Shown here in pieces: positions 1 to 11,508 of a DNA stretch of 64,000 nucleotides (within the stretch, counting starts at the first letter, position 1; each line of letters starts with the position of its first letter). The DNA lies in contig JAOTOM010004356.1 of NCBI GenBank assembly GCA_034440615.1, positions 67,501 to 131,500 on the forward strand, given 5' to 3'. Source of the DNA: Ashinkailepas kermadecensis (taxonomy: Eukaryota > Arthropoda > Thecostraca > Neolepadidae). Position numbers and translations under genes: made by a program. Below the pieces are notes generated by a model. It did not search any database. It saw nothing but the letters and a program-made list of their open reading frames with translations, and had not been told where the DNA came from.

Positions 1-1176
1 TCGTCACTTATGACGCAATAGCTTTTGGTTTGCAGTGACCCGTCTGGGACTCGCGTTGTAACGACGAATGGATGGACAGTGGCCTGTGCGTTCTCCCAAT
101 GGTAGCCTTGTACTGCATCTTGCACCAGAAAGGTGTAGTTTTCGGAAAAATATCCCGAGATGATGGCCTCATCCTCGGGTAGTTGTCCTTTCAGAGCTTT
201 TAGAAAGTCATTCTGTACGCGCGCTGTATAGTGGTGCCTGGTTAGCTTTGATATGGCATTAGTAAGCCCCTCGATAAAATCTTCAACGGTCTGCGTCATG
301 TTTACCATCGTGGTTCGATCCGTGCTGATCCACTGTCTAAATTCCACTTCGTCAGTCTCTGCCAAACTCGGCATACTGGTCAGAAAATTCCTGAGCTCGT
401 TGACTCCGGGACACTTGTCACATTGCCGAAACATACATTCTTCGTTTTCCACGGAGCAAACAACTTTCTTCATAAGATCAACGACAGACAAATCGTGACG
501 TATGGCTTGAACCATCAATTTCGGGTTTTGATGATGAATGCATACGCAAACTGAATGCGTCCCGCTAGCGCCGGCTAGCACGCACCAAGGTGGTCGCAGA
601 CTAGCGAATGTGGAGAACCCAACAGGCTGAGGAGTTTGCTCCTTGTATTGATGGTAGGCTTCTCTCAAATTCGAAAGGACCAGTCTCTTCTGGTAAGTTC
701 GCCTTATGCCATCCTGACATCGCACACTGACCACGTCTTTCTGTCCTGGTAGTGGTCTACTGATGTCGTCCTGCTGGTAGAAATTAATGACCTCGTCTTT
801 TTTATTCTGGGAGAGAGCAGCAATCGACAGTTTCCTGTCAGTTGTGCCCAAAATTCCATGCGTCGCTTTCACTTCCCGAGCTTTTTGCACCATGTACAGG
901 GGGGGGCACCGAACTTTGCAGCCGTTTTGTACATGGTAAATGGCGACAATGTCAAAATTTGAAGCTTCATTGCGTACGAGGTGCTTGGGTCCTTGAATTT
1001 GGCTACTAGTTCCTCCATCATGCTCTCATAGAGTTCTAAATCGCTTACTTTTTCCTCGGCTTCCGGTTCGTTTATCTCTACCTGATACGTTTTCGATAGG
1101 CGTCGCTTCATTCCCTTTTTCGCTGAGTCAAACTTCTGTCTGGCCTTCTTTTGGCGTTGGCTTTCAGAAAGCCCAC
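1..1176 (-). CDS. Uncharacterised conserved protein, exon 2 (partial, cut by window edge)
   Basis: An open frame runs on the minus strand from 1176 to base 1. It starts after a good acceptor (polypyrimidine stretch, then ttctttcag ending at 1177). The protein begins GGLSESQRQKKARQKF, is basic and then acidic, and continues as a long stop-free segment with Cys pairs (CMFRQCDKCPG) and a C-terminal part containing FLVQDAVQGYHWEN and ATVHPFVV. The frame must shift by one base inside a C8 run (plus-strand G8 at 899-906): upstream it reads KFGAPP, downstream YMVQKAREVKATHG, and the meaning is coherent on both sides. I recall this architecture as a recurring uncharacterised family in invertebrate genomes, but I know no function. 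The shift is either a homopolymer sequencing error or a real disabling change. The 3' end lies outside the window. Confidence 0.65.
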
Positions 1177-1379
1177 CTGAAAGAAATACAATAGTCTCAC
1201 CAGTGTTATCAATCGGGAACGATCCCCCTGGACCCACAATTCCAATCTGGTCTGGTTACGGCTTGCCACATTTTATCACAATTTAGGCCTCGATGTTGAA
1301 ATTGAAAAGTATTTCGAATGCATTTAATAATCTAGTGACCCATCTTTTCACTGGCGGCCGCAGACCGCCGATAAAGGGG

Positions 1380-1790
1380 GGGCCAACTCGGCGAGGGCGC
1401 CGGGTGGATTCGAGAGGGCGCCGAGGCGATCCGAGAGGGCGCCGAGCGGATCCGAGAGGGCGCCGCTCTCCGATCCTAGGGGGGGGGGTGGCAAGCGTCC
1501 CTGACGAGGGCGCCGGGTGAATCTGAGAGGGCGCCGCTCTTCGATCCGGGGGGGCGGTGGGAAGCGTCCCTGACGAGGGCGCCGGGTGAATCCGAGAGGG
1601 CGCCTCTCCCCGATCCTGGGGGGGGGGGAAGCGTCCCTGACGAGGGCGCCGGGTGAATCCGAGAGGGCGCCGCTCTCCGATCCTGGGGGGGGCGTGGGAA
1701 GCGTGCCTGGCGAGGGCGCCGGGTGGATTCGAGAGGGCGCCGAGGCGATCCGAGGCGAGAGGGCGCCTCCTGAACCAAAGGGGGGCCAAA
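1380..1790. repeat. GC-rich minisatellite inside intron
   Basis: About five to six degenerate units of roughly 67 bp, each with gagggcgccgggtgaatcc, a cgatcctgggggg run and gaagcgtccctgac. The stop-free frames seen here on both strands come from this GC-rich composition; I do not call them genes. The array lies within the intron of the minus-strand gene. Confidence 0.75.
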
Positions 1791-1955
1791 AGACATGATG
1801 GCCCCCCCTTTCGGAGCCAAAGGGGGCATGGCCCCGTTGCCCCCCCCCCCCCTGCGGCCGCCAGTGCTTCTTTTACAACCATTACAACTGAGCTCTATGT
1901 TTTACAAAGATATGCGTGACGTATGTGTAATATTAGTATATAGCACTGAAATTAC

Positions 1956-2349
1956 CTGTGCGGATTGGCGTTTCTCCAACCGCCGACATAATACGGCGAA
2001 GATCGTCAGTGGCTTGTTGTCTGTCGGGAGAGACATCACTTGCTGGTCGTGAGGGTGACGACGATGACGATGTTTCGGCTTCAGCGGTATCCTGTGTCGA
2101 GCTCTGGGACCGACTATGCTGAGCACCTGATGTGCTGGGCTGTGAGGGATCTGCAATTTGCTGATCTTTCCACGGCACTTGCTTCCTGCATGTGGTGCAA
2201 AGGCTTGCCCCTGGATGCAACACACCTGTAATACTGGGATGTTTGTCGATGTATTCCTGGGTTAGTGGTCTCAAACCTGACCTCTTATGCTTTGGGTGTG
2301 AATTGAAAGGATTCGCACAAAATGTTGCCACTAACACCCTGTGTGCCAT
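1956..2349 (-). CDS. Uncharacterised conserved protein, exon 1
   Basis: The ATG is at 2349-2347 and the exon ends at 1956 with donor CACAG|gtaatt. The exon is 394 nt, ending in phase 1; the leftover G joins GT at 1176 to make a Gly codon in frame with exon 2, which supports the gene model. The N-terminus has paired Cys and His residues (FCANPFNSHPKHK and LCTTCRKQ), suggesting a small zinc-binding module, followed by about 60 residues rich in Ser, Gln and Pro that are probably disordered. The 779-bp intron (1177-1955) contains the GC-rich tandem repeat. The function is unknown. Confidence 0.6.
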
Positions 2350-3764
2350 TCTTCATTCGCTTGCGAAGCCTCACCAATGTTACACACAGCACCGAAGGCT
2401 ACTGACGACTAACTAGCATGTCAGACCCCAACAACGACGCCGCTACATCTCATCGTGCGAATCGCGTCTCCGTTGTCAAGACGCTCGTGTTTCCATGACG
2501 CTCGTAGTATTACGTGCTATGCGGCCTCGCCTAGACCTGCGTTTTTACGACAGTGATCGAATTGTACGTGCAGTACGGTCATTTCGCATCTCTCACAGAC
2601 AGTGACATAGCCAGGGGGCAGTCAGGGGGGGCATGCCCCCCCCCTGAGCCCCCCTGAGGGAAGCAGCTTATACTAGATCTGTAGCGATTTTGCGAGAGTA
2701 TGGGCAAGCCAGGCACGGCTTCCCAACCCCCCCCCCCCCGCCCCGCTCAGCAACACATCCGCCACACGGGCGCGCTCACCGACATCGCCCCCCCCCCACC
2801 CCCAGTCAGCAACATTTCCGCCGCCAAGGAAGGTTTGGTGCCCTTTTGGAGCTGACCTTGAGCCCTTTTGGTGAGATGCCCCGCCCCTGACAGAGTTCCT
2901 GGCTACGTGCCTGCTCACAGACCGCTGCGTATATGGTCTACATTCAGAAGAATTAGTGACAGGTTACGTAAAACCAGATGTATATTTGAGAAATTTCATG
3001 AAATGCAGCGCGTTTTGAATTGTTCTGTGCTGCTATGTCATTCTATGCCATTCTCGACTGCACTCGCAACTTGATTATTCTTGGACAACCGGAAATTCCC
3101 ACCGAATAAACACTACGGCGCATTGCCCCCCAGCCCCCCTCCCCCACTAAATACATACGCTGCTGATTGGAGATGACCGACGCAGCCCACCGCAAACCTG
3201 AACCCTACCCCCACCCTGGATGGCATCCAGCAGCGAGGTTCTCGCCCATAGTTGCATTGTGCATAGCGCTGCTGCAACAGCCAGGACAGAGGCCTGTGCT
3301 ATGTTATAACGATTTTTCTGACGGTGTTCCAGGGGTGCGCCCATTCTATCTTTGATTGTTTCTAATACAAAATTGCACGGATAATCAGAATATGGATGTT
3401 TTTCGAAAATCGACAATTATACATTTTTCGAAAAATGATATATAAAATAGATAATGTAAAAAATAATAAAACATGGATGTATAAATTCATTAAAAAAAAT
3501 ATTATGCAATACCATACTACGTCTGCTTTACAAAACATTTTACAGAATGGAAAAATAATGATAAACCTCGGAGTTATATCGCATTGAAATTTGTAATGAG
3601 CATAAAAAAGTCAGCATATGACGTCATCGTGACGCAATAACCGTTAGACCTAGGGACCTAAAAACCTCAGATTCGTGTTCTCGGGCCTAGACAACCCCAT
3701 ACACAAACTTGCATGGGAATCCGAGGTGGTGCTGTGTTATCGAGGTGTCGAGTTTCCAAAGAAT
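2350..3764. other. No gene recognised; poly-G/C tracts
   Basis: No coding region is supported. At 2605-2665 there is a G/C-run segment with the wording cagggggcagtcaggggggg, of the kind seen at degenerate transposon ends. Further C runs lie at 2731-2745, 2789-2800 and 3125-3150. 3360-3600 is AT-rich, with a local repeat of tttttcgaaaa. Confidence 0.5.
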
Positions 3765-4530
3765 GACCCTATGAGCACAAGGTTCTGATAAACCATTCAG
3801 TGGAGCCAAAGCGCCAACCCCTACGGCGTCTACCATTTGCAGTGCGTGAGGAGGTAAGTGCAAGGCTCAGGGAGCTACAAGACCAGGGCGTCATTGAGAA
3901 AGTAGAGGCAAGTCCGTGGGTTTCACCCATAGTGATAGGACGCAAGCGAGATGGATCCATCCGTCTCTGTGTTGACTTGCGCCAGGTCAATAGGGCAGTC
4001 ATTGCGGACGGGCACCCGATTCCCCACATGAAAGATGTTTTGCACAGGCTACAATGGTCATGGATGTTTTCTGTCATAGACCTGCGAGACGCATATGACC
4101 AGGTGCGCTTGCATCAGGATTCAAGACAACTCACTACATTCATCACCCACGAGGGACTCTTTCGCTACACTACGTGTCCTTTCGGTCTTGCGTCTAGTGG
4201 ACCAGCGTTCCAGAAGATTATGATGGACATATTGAAGGGGATCGAGGGCGTCGAGGTGTACTTGGATGATGTAGTCGTCAATGCCAAGTCAAAAGCAGAC
4301 CATGATCATCAATTGGAGAAAGTGCGTGCCCGGTTCAAAGCACACGGGGTGCGCATAAATGAGAAGAAGTCCAAGTACGGAGTTGAGGAGATTAAGTTTT
4401 TGGGACTAGTAATAACCGAGGGGACAGTCCGTGCAGATCCAGACAGGATTGCTGCACTGGTGCAGGCCGGAACGCCTTAGAGTGCTGCACAGCTGAAATC
4501 TTTCCTGGGCGCTGTCAGTTGTTGGCGTTG
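3765..4530 (+). mobile_element. Ty3/gypsy-like pol fragment (reverse transcriptase)
   Basis: The open frame 3800-4480 encodes the fingers and palm of a gypsy-type RT: a start like KRQPLRRLPFAVREEV, then DGSIRLCVDLRQVN, the first catalytic block SVIDLRDAYDQV, TTCPFGLASSGPAFQ, and the active-site YLDD (VYLDDVVVNAK). After the TAG at 4478-4480 the same frame still reads QLKSFLGAV, the conserved region that follows the RT thumb, so the stop interrupts pol. No gag, protease, RNase H, integrase or LTR is visible. It ends at about 4530, against the astacin exon on the opposite strand. It is an isolated dead fragment. Confidence 0.85.
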
Positions 4531-4859
4531 GGACGGATGGCGAAGTTGCCCTCTAGACCCGGCTGGATGTTCTCCGGATGGATGGTGATGAAGCTGTCAC
4601 GGTCCGGCCTCGATTGCTCGTGGTAGAAGCCGAGCGCGTGGCCGATCTCGTGCACGACTGTGCCCAGGCGAGTGCACTCGCTGCCGATGCTGATATCCTG
4701 GCCCTGACTCCTGTTGATGCGGTCCACATACGACCAGCAGCCCGTCTGCTTGGTGAAGCGGATGTGTGGTCCGCTGTAGCTGGTCGCCGCGGGGACGAAC
4801 CTGACGCACGTGTACGAGGTCCAGTGGGAGATGGCACGCAGGATGGCTGAGCGTATGGG
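4515..4859 (-). CDS. Astacin-family metalloprotease, internal exon (truncated)
   Basis: Minus-strand frame from a possible acceptor (gagcag|CCC, exon from 4859) to a stop at 4515-4517. It encodes the N-terminal half of an astacin catalytic domain: AISHWTSYTCVRFVP, HIRFTKQTGCWSYVDR, ISIGSECTRLGTVVHEIGHA. The zinc site HEIGHALGFYHE matches HExxHxxGxxH with the astacin family Glu. It then reads RPDRDSFITIHPENI and stops at RPNANN. The Met-turn part expected further downstream (SxMHY) is absent. The stop lies where the plus-strand gypsy fragment begins, so the exon may have been cut by that element. The family is a secreted or membrane Zn endopeptidase involved in digestion or matrix processing. 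No other exon was found. Confidence 0.75.
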   Translation of the reverse strand, partial: PIRSAILRAISHWTSYTCVRFVPAATSYSGPHIRFTKQTGCWSYVDRINRSQGQDISIGSECTRLGTVVHEIGHALGFYHEQSRPDRDSFITIHPENIQPGLEGNFAIRPNANN

Positions 4860-4861
4860 CT

Positions 4862-5175
4862 GCTCTAGCGGTGAGGTAGTCCTAGCGTTGAGGTAGTTCT
4901 ACATGAGGTAGGTCTAGCGTTGAGGTAGATCTACGTGAGGTAGTCCTAGCGTTGAGATAGTTCTACATGACGTAGTTTCAGCGTTGAGGTAGTTCTACAT
5001 GAGCTAGTTCTAGCTTTCAGGTAGTTATAGCGTTGAGGTGGTTCCAGCGTTGAGATAGTTCTAGCGTTGAGGTGGTTCTAGTGTTGAGGTGGTTCTAGCG
5101 TTGAGGTAGTTCTAGCGTTGAGGTAGTTCTAGCGTTGAGGTAGTGGTACATGAGGTAGTGGTACATAAGGTAGTT
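4862..5175. repeat. 17-bp minisatellite
   Basis: About 18 diverged units of a motif like ttctagcgttgaggtag. It starts at the edge of the astacin exon and ends at the LINE fragment. Confidence 0.8.
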
Positions 5176-5454
5176 CTAGCCTGCCTCCGATTGGGTCACA
5201 CAAATATAACCCATTTCCATTTCATAACAGGTAGCCCAGCTTTCATATGTAACCATTGTCGTACGCCTCTGACAATTGAACATTTTCCGCTGAACTGCCC
5301 CTTGTACTTAGCCAATAGAGTCCCAATGCAGCGATACGCCGTCAGTAATCAAATTCAGCGACCTGGCGGCAGTTCCAGGAAGCGACTTTCTAGACTGTTC
5401 AGAACTTCTCTCTTTCCATATTTAACATCAACTGGACTTGTACAGCACATTTAG
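5176..5454 (+). mobile_element. LINE ORF2 C-terminal fragment (I/jockey type)
   Basis: The frame encodes CLRLGHTNITHFHFITG, then PAFICNHCRTPLTIEHF and LNCPLYLANR. This is the Cys/His knuckle at the very C-terminus of RT proteins of I- and jockey-like non-LTR elements, found after the RNase H domain when one is present. A stop at 5452-5454 ends it. No RT precedes it, so it is an isolated 3' relic. It is the part missing from the RNase H-bearing LINE at 33-35 kb, though I cannot show that they belong to one family. Confidence 0.65.
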
Positions 5455-6198
5455 GTCGTCAGGGTTTCACCCGCACATATTTTGGCACAGTGTTCGAGGT
5501 TTCCCGAGCCCACAGGAGTATATCTTCTGCCTCTGATTTTACAGCGTTCAGCATTGCGATGCATGTGAAAAAAAGTGATGTGCAAGAAAGGTGGTTTTCA
5601 TTATGTAACTCAAAGCTACCCAGTCGCCGGTTCTGGGACGGACGGGAATCCGACGGTTGGAGGTGGCGCTGCGATCCGACCGACTCGCGGCGTCATCGAT
5701 GACTGCCAGCGGGACCGTCTCCTCACTCGGTGAGTTGGCCGCTTCTGGGGATCAAAAACTGCTTGCGTGTATTGCGCCGGACGTGCATTGCGCCGGACGT
5801 GTATTGCGCCGGACGTGCACGAGCCGGTTTCCCTGAAATGTCCCTTAGACAAATATGCTATTACAATGAATTACTCCCTTTGCTTCGACCCATAACTTAA
5901 GATCATTTTCCCGGTAGGCAGTTTTTCGATTAGCGTAGCTTTCGCCGACAGGCCGGTTGTCGCCTGAATACAGTCACCAAAAAAGAGCTTATTCACGAAA
6001 TGTCCCACCACACGTGGCAGCCGGAGAAATATCGCCAGCGCTCATGTCGCGCCTTGGAATAATTTAGAGTCCACACATTGCAAGTTATTTGCGACCAGAA
6101 ACATGCATGTGTCTCCTGTTGAATAGACCAGTCGCCTACTCAGCAAAATTTGGTGACAGATATGACGAACGGCAATCGGTAGGGCGGGAAACAGTACG
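5455..6198. other. No gene recognised
   Basis: The only structure seen is a short tandem motif, tattgcgccggacgtgc, in three units at about 5769-5820. Nothing else is supported. Confidence 0.5.
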
Positions 6199-6438
6199 CC
6201 CTTCACTCGCACCATCGAAACCACAAAGCAGAGTACAGCTGGCAACTGTGTCGACGTCTGTCCCGTTCGGAAATGATGGCTCCGCCCATCTGGTAAACAT
6301 ATGTTGACTTCTCAACATATATTTGCCATGCATTGTGCCGATGATGACAAACATATGCCATCATTTCCGCACGGAACAGAAGTCGACACAGTTGCTAGCT
6401 GCAATCTGCGTCGTGGGTTCGATGGTGCGAGGGAAGGG
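6199..6438. repeat. Long inverted repeat (foldback structure)
   Basis: Left arm 6199-6280 and right arm 6357-6438, 82 nt each, are reverse complements with scattered mismatches. Both contain cgcaccatcgaa, gcaactgtgtcgac and cggaaatgatggc when read in the same sense. The 76-nt spacer holds its own 9-bp hairpin (atatgttga / tcaacatat). A transcript would fold into a long imperfect stem. Candidates are a foldback or MITE-type element or a hairpin RNA precursor; no protein is encoded. Confidence 0.8.
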
Positions 6439-7584
6439 TATAATATTTATATCGTGACGGGGACGTCTTCCATACTTTCCACACAGCCGTTGCATCCTTA
6501 GCGTTCGCTACCCGCAGCCAGGTCGCCAACTGTCCAAGCGACCCCTTCAATACTGATTTGGGACCCCTAGGGATGAAGCAAATGTTTGCTATGGGGGGAT
6601 TGGAGAAGATGGATGTGCCTGCCGGCCAGGCGAGGGTTAAATATAGCTGTCTAAGGAGAGCTTGTGCTTCTGCTTGTTTTGCAAATCCTTCAACGAACCA
6701 CGATGGCGCACAGCAAAAATGATGAATACAAATAAATATATGCGGTTGAGAAAATAGCTTAGCTCCATTGAAGGGCATTCAAATCATTTCACGAACTAAT
6801 TCACCGAGGTAACTTTTGGTTTCGAGCGATAGGATGGATGCTAGTCAGATGAGTTAATTATGCTGAAATGTCTGATGGGCGAATAATTGTTGGCGTGCTG
6901 GCGAGCGTGTGTGTGTGTGTGTGCGTTCATGACTCAGTGGTCCGAAGGTGTCGGGGGCGGGGGGACATTGCCAGTTTAAGCACCCACGAAGCGAGGACCA
7001 GATTTCGCTGCGTGAACCGAAAATCGGTCCTCGCGGTGTGGACCCTCTACGTTAATCCCCAACTCGCGTAAGGTATCTGGCAAAAGTTTTGGATCGGCCC
7101 ACTTTTGGCAATTCAAACAGCTTGAGGACGATAAACTGTTCCCTAGATGTCGCTTCGGTCCACCGGGTTGTAAACACTTTTGCTTGCGCCATAATAATAC
7201 GTCATCAATTAAGACCGGTGACGTAATATGTCTCACCTCTGACTTGCATAATTTTTGTTAAGTACACTACAATTGGTGTAACAAACACGTAAGGGCCGTC
7301 AATGCATGACAATTAGCTTCGCAACATAGCTATCAGAGCGCTGCCTTACATTTATTCAGCGGCAACTATATTTTCGTATATTGCTACCCATGGCGTCCGT
7401 CGAACACGCGCTCGAACCGGTGCCTTCACCATTTCCATCAGTTCTCTAGCGGCTAGTTTGTGAATCAGTTTGTGATTCAGTTTTTAGTTTGTGATTGTGA
7501 TTTGCAATTTGAAGTGCCGTGATTGGAAGGCCTCTGCACTATTGTGCATCACCACGCTACCTAGATAAGGTATGAACCGGAGGT
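6439..7584. other. No gene recognised
   Basis: Non-coding by inspection. It contains a short (GT)n at about 6908-6923 and a local gtttgtgattcag-type repeat at 7455-7500. Confidence 0.5.
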
Positions 7585-7632
7585 TTTATTTATTTATTTA
7601 TTTATTTATTAGTTTATTTATTTATTTATTTA
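7585..7632. repeat. (TTTA)n microsatellite
   Basis: Tandem ttta units with one interruption near 7610. Confidence 0.9.
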
Positions 7633-7900
7633 CGATACATGCCCTCCACGTATAGTGGCTGTTATGGACAATCATATGTATAGTATTTCTTAATATAGTA
7701 TGTTCTTAATCATACATAGTATTTCAATAGCCGTGTCGATGATTAATGGCCGTGATAACGTTGTGTAGGCTTCTGGAAAGTACTGGGAGTGCAGAAGACA
7801 TGAAGGCAATAAGCTCGCCCAAATGGATTGCGGGTGGGGTGCATACCACATATAGTCTCATGTTAAAAACACAAATTATTGGGGAGACAAAGCCAACATG

Positions 7901-10250
7901 AGACACAGACACAGATACAGACTTTTTATTGAGATAATACTCAATAGACTTGTGGCTACTGCAGCCTCGCGTCAATTAGATAGAACAGCAGAGCAGAAAA
8001 GGACAAATTCACAAAACAGCTAAACCGGTGGTCATACATGTCATAATAAAAACTAAAAAAATAAGCAATAAAATACAGCGGGGTGAGCAGCAAATCAGTC
8101 CGGCATAGGCGGCACGTTGGACAGGTGCCGCCGTAGGTGGCGACCGAAGATCGGCACGGGAAGCCGCATCACCTCGGGTGGCAACTGGTTGAACATAAAT
8201 GGTGCTCTGGAGCTAAAACGCCTCTTCCCCATCTCAGTGCGGGACCGGGGGACATACAAGTGATGGTTCTGACGGGTGGTCCGGTCACGAACCTCCGCCA
8301 CGGTGGTGAGGTCATGAGCCAGTGACTCTGGCTCTCCATGACGGCGCAACTTGTGCGTGAGGAACAGGGTGTGGTGTCTGGCTAAGTTCTCCGCACTGGG
8401 CCAGCCCAGTCTCCTCAGCAGATCCGAAACATGGCCAATTTGTTTGCGGCCGAAAATTACTTTTGCCGAGTAGTTCATAATTTTTCGAATGCGAGATAGG
8501 TTATTTTTGGTTCCGTTACCATACACAGAAATACGGTAGCGGATCTGCGAGAAGACCATGGCATTGACCAACGCGGAGATGACAGCAGGCGAAAGGTGTC
8601 CCCTTAGATGCGGTAGACCACTCAGAACTCCAAAACAACGCCGAGTCACTTCTGAGACGTCCGAGTCCCAGCTGAGCGAGCGATGGAAAATATGTCCGAT
8701 ATTTTTGCATTTCGAATTGGTGGGTAGATGGTGATCGCGAAATTTCACCGTGATATCCGGTAAGGCACGCATGTTTTATGGGCTGCCCAAAAGCATCAGC
8801 TGTGTCTTGGCAACGCTAATTTTTAGTCCATTTGCTCGAAACCAGATGTCAAGGGAGGCTAAAACTGTTTCCATGTGAGAGACGACGTTTTTAATTTCGG
8901 ATTTCTTACCACTGCCCAAAATTGGGGTGCGATCGGCGTATTGGATAACCACTGCGCCTTCGGCGTACAGGCTGAGGTCGTTGGCGAAGACGCAGTAGAG
9001 GGAACGTCCGAGAGATGATCCTTAAAAACGCCGATGCTGTTGGGCAACGGGGCAGAATTATGGACGACACCCAGACTGTCAGTGAGGCTGACACTCTGGG
9101 TGTGGTTCTGAAGATAAACCGAAAACCAGGATGTATCGATGCTGTGTAGACTTAATTTTGACAGGAGTTTTGAGTGGTCCATCACGTCAAAACATTTGCT
9201 CAAATCCAGCAGGCAGAGAAGGGACACCTCTCCATGGTCACATGCGGATAGGATCTGGTGAGATATGGAGGTCAGGGCGGTTTTCGTAGAGTGGCGAGAA
9301 CGGAAACCGTGCTGAGTTGGAGAGAGGAAGTGGCTTTCGGACAGATAATTGTAGATCTGCTGGTGGACGGCACGCTCTACAATTTTCGCAATGACTGGGA
9401 CGATGGAGATAGGACGGAAATTGAGGGAGAGGGATCACCGTATTTGAAGATGGGATGAACGAGGGAGTGCTTCCAAGAATCAGGAACATCGGATTGAGTA
9501 ATGCTGGAATTGACCAAATGCAGGAGCACCGCACCTATCGAGTCGAAGCACACCCTGAACATGTGGATGCTGATGCCGTCCTCGCCGCAGGCCCACGGGC
9601 CGTTCATCCCAAAGACGACGGCTCGCAGCTCAGATAACGACAACGGCCCCAGGGTAAACGCACAGGCACCGACACGCGGCAAACGGCAGGAAATACTCGG
9701 CGTCGCTCCCCTACTCCTAACCTCGTCAGCCACACACGGGCCGACGCGGAAAAAAAGTCGGTTAAGGTCATCAGCTGTCACGTCGGGCAGCTTACGAATG
9801 GCTTGCTTACCGCCGACGAATGGCCTGATATGGCGCCACATTGACCTCCGCCCACCCTCACGGATGCGCCACTCAACATCGTCGCGGCTATCACGCCTAA
9901 TCGCCGATCGTACAGCTCGGTTGGCATCCCTGTACTCCGTAGACTGGTGTCCATAGATAGCCAGCGCACCACGGTGGCGACACATTAAAGTTTGATTCCA
10001 TCTGATGCAACCGGGGCGCTAGGGCTCCTATTTTAGCAGTCCTGCTGGGAGCATGAATGTCAATGATGGGTAGAAAGATGGCCAGAAAACAGTCCCACTT
10101 GAGCGTGACGAAGTGAGAATTGAAAACAGAACTCCAGTCAGCCCAAAAAAAGAGCACGAAGCAAAACATTTCGATCTGTACGGCGAAAGCATCGGGAGCG
10201 AACAGTGGCGCCGCTCGGTCTAGATCTTGGCATATTGACAGGAACACGAA
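7901..10250 (-). pseudogene. Dead non-LTR retrotransposon (LINE), RT region
   Basis: Read on the minus strand, 10,250-10,050 resembles the linker between endonuclease and RT (ADWSSVF, PIIDIHAP). 9985-9380 gives RT palm and N-terminal blocks (WACGEDGISIHMF, VPDSWKHSLVHPIFK), 9227-8860 gives LCLLDLSKCFDVMDH, and 8772-8095 gives the thumb and C-terminus (DITVKFRDHHLP, LPPEVMRLPVP). Several frameshifts separate the blocks. The second catalytic box reads QYADRT instead of the expected ADD, so it is also catalytically dead. The 3' end has an AATAAA and a tail of TCTG-like units at 7922-7901, like the related plus-strand LINE at 17-20 kb. It is 5'-truncated. Confidence 0.85.
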
Positions 10251-10956
10251 CAAATCTAAGCGGACTAAAGTTACACAATTTTGTACGGCAGTGCTTCACA
10301 ATGTCAATGTAGGGGGGGGGGGAGTGCCCTCCAAAAAGCATACAAAGATAAATCATGATAATGAATGCCTACCTACCTAGCTAGGTAGGTAGTTCCGATA
10401 TAGGTAATTCATCATGTGACCTCACCCATCGGATCCACTATCTAGCCTAGGCACCTAAGTACCATGGGATGAGTAGGATAGCTCCCTTGAATATCTTTTA
10501 AAGTTGCATTACACCCATGAGCATTGCATGGAGAAAATGGGCTTTAGAATGTCCATATCCCCCTCAACTATCTTTCCCTGAGGAAGCTCATTGCCTAACA
10601 CGGATGATTGATGACATTTGTAATACATGGGCTATTTTGTCATTGTATCAGTAAATTTTACATATTTCATCTGATATATTTGGTAAGTGCATCGAGGAAG
10701 CCCCTGGGACAATTTTGAAAAAAATGAGTTTTCCTGGTGCTTTCTAACGTGATCTGAGCGAATTTGATGCTGATTTCTTTTTGAAACCACAACTTCTCAA
10801 GTCGTAAGCAGTTCATTTTGAAGGACTTAAATCTCAATATACGGATACCCAGCACATCGGGTACACTCCGCCGCTCGTGCTGTTCACCCTCACAACAGTA
10901 GTAGGATAGGTGGGCAACGTCGGCATTGAGCGGGTAGCAATCCCAACTATGTTTAC
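10251..10956. other. No gene; 24-bp perfect palindrome
   Basis: 10,368-10,391 is a perfect palindrome (ctacctacctag followed by its reverse complement). The rest is anonymous and AT-rich, with a poly-G run at 10,312-10,322. Confidence 0.6.
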
Positions 10957-11508
10957 ATGAGACTTCCTTTTGTCGATGGCCAACTATGTCGACAGGTAAA
11001 CGCAGCCATCCGTTCGTCTCATCTAAACCATGTTAGGGTAGCCTGGACTAGCGGACCTACGCTGAAATCTTACCTGGTCCGCTTAGCCCTGGAAATGCCG
11101 CCATGCCCTGCTGGTAGGAGAACGTGCCACACCTGTATCAACGGGCTCAAAGGTAGATGCACACGGGAAAACGTAGTTTACAAAATAACGTGCAATCGCT
11201 GTCTTGGAACATTTTATGTCGGTGAAACCAAACGTAGCATCAGGGATAGGTACAATGAGCACTTGGGAGATGCCAGACTTCGGAGAGCATACACACCTTT
11301 AGACGAACACATGATCGACACACATTCTAACATGGAACACAGCGACACTAACACAAACTTCAAAGTAGAAATCCTAACAACAGCCAGGGACAACGCTGAT
11401 CTGAAGGTCCTCGAATCTCTACATATACGTAATCTACGGCCGCAACTAAACACGCAAACGACGTCTTGGTATATCACATCAAATTACATAAACATAAATT
11501 ATATATAG
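10957..11508 (+). mobile_element. Penelope-like element, C-terminal GIY-YIG endonuclease
   Basis: A 183-codon frame reads MRLPFVDGQLCRQVNAA, VRVAWTSGPTLK, then a Cys cluster (CPAGRRTCHTC) and a GIY-YIG nuclease: VVYKITCNRC, FYVGETKRSIRDRYNEH and a later TPLDEHMIDTH. The linker plus Cys motifs before GIY-YIG is the standard layout downstream of the RT in Penelope-like elements. No RT is visible upstream, so this is a 5'-truncated copy with its 3' coding part intact. Downstream, 11,760-11,810 has a short cgaaacgtgg motif and an AATAAA-like site that may be the element's 3' region. Confidence 0.85.

Noticed and set aside
1283..1919. Open frames of up to 199 codons on both strands in the GC-rich repeat
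   Set aside because: They follow the repeat period and lie inside an intron whose flanking exons fit in phase.
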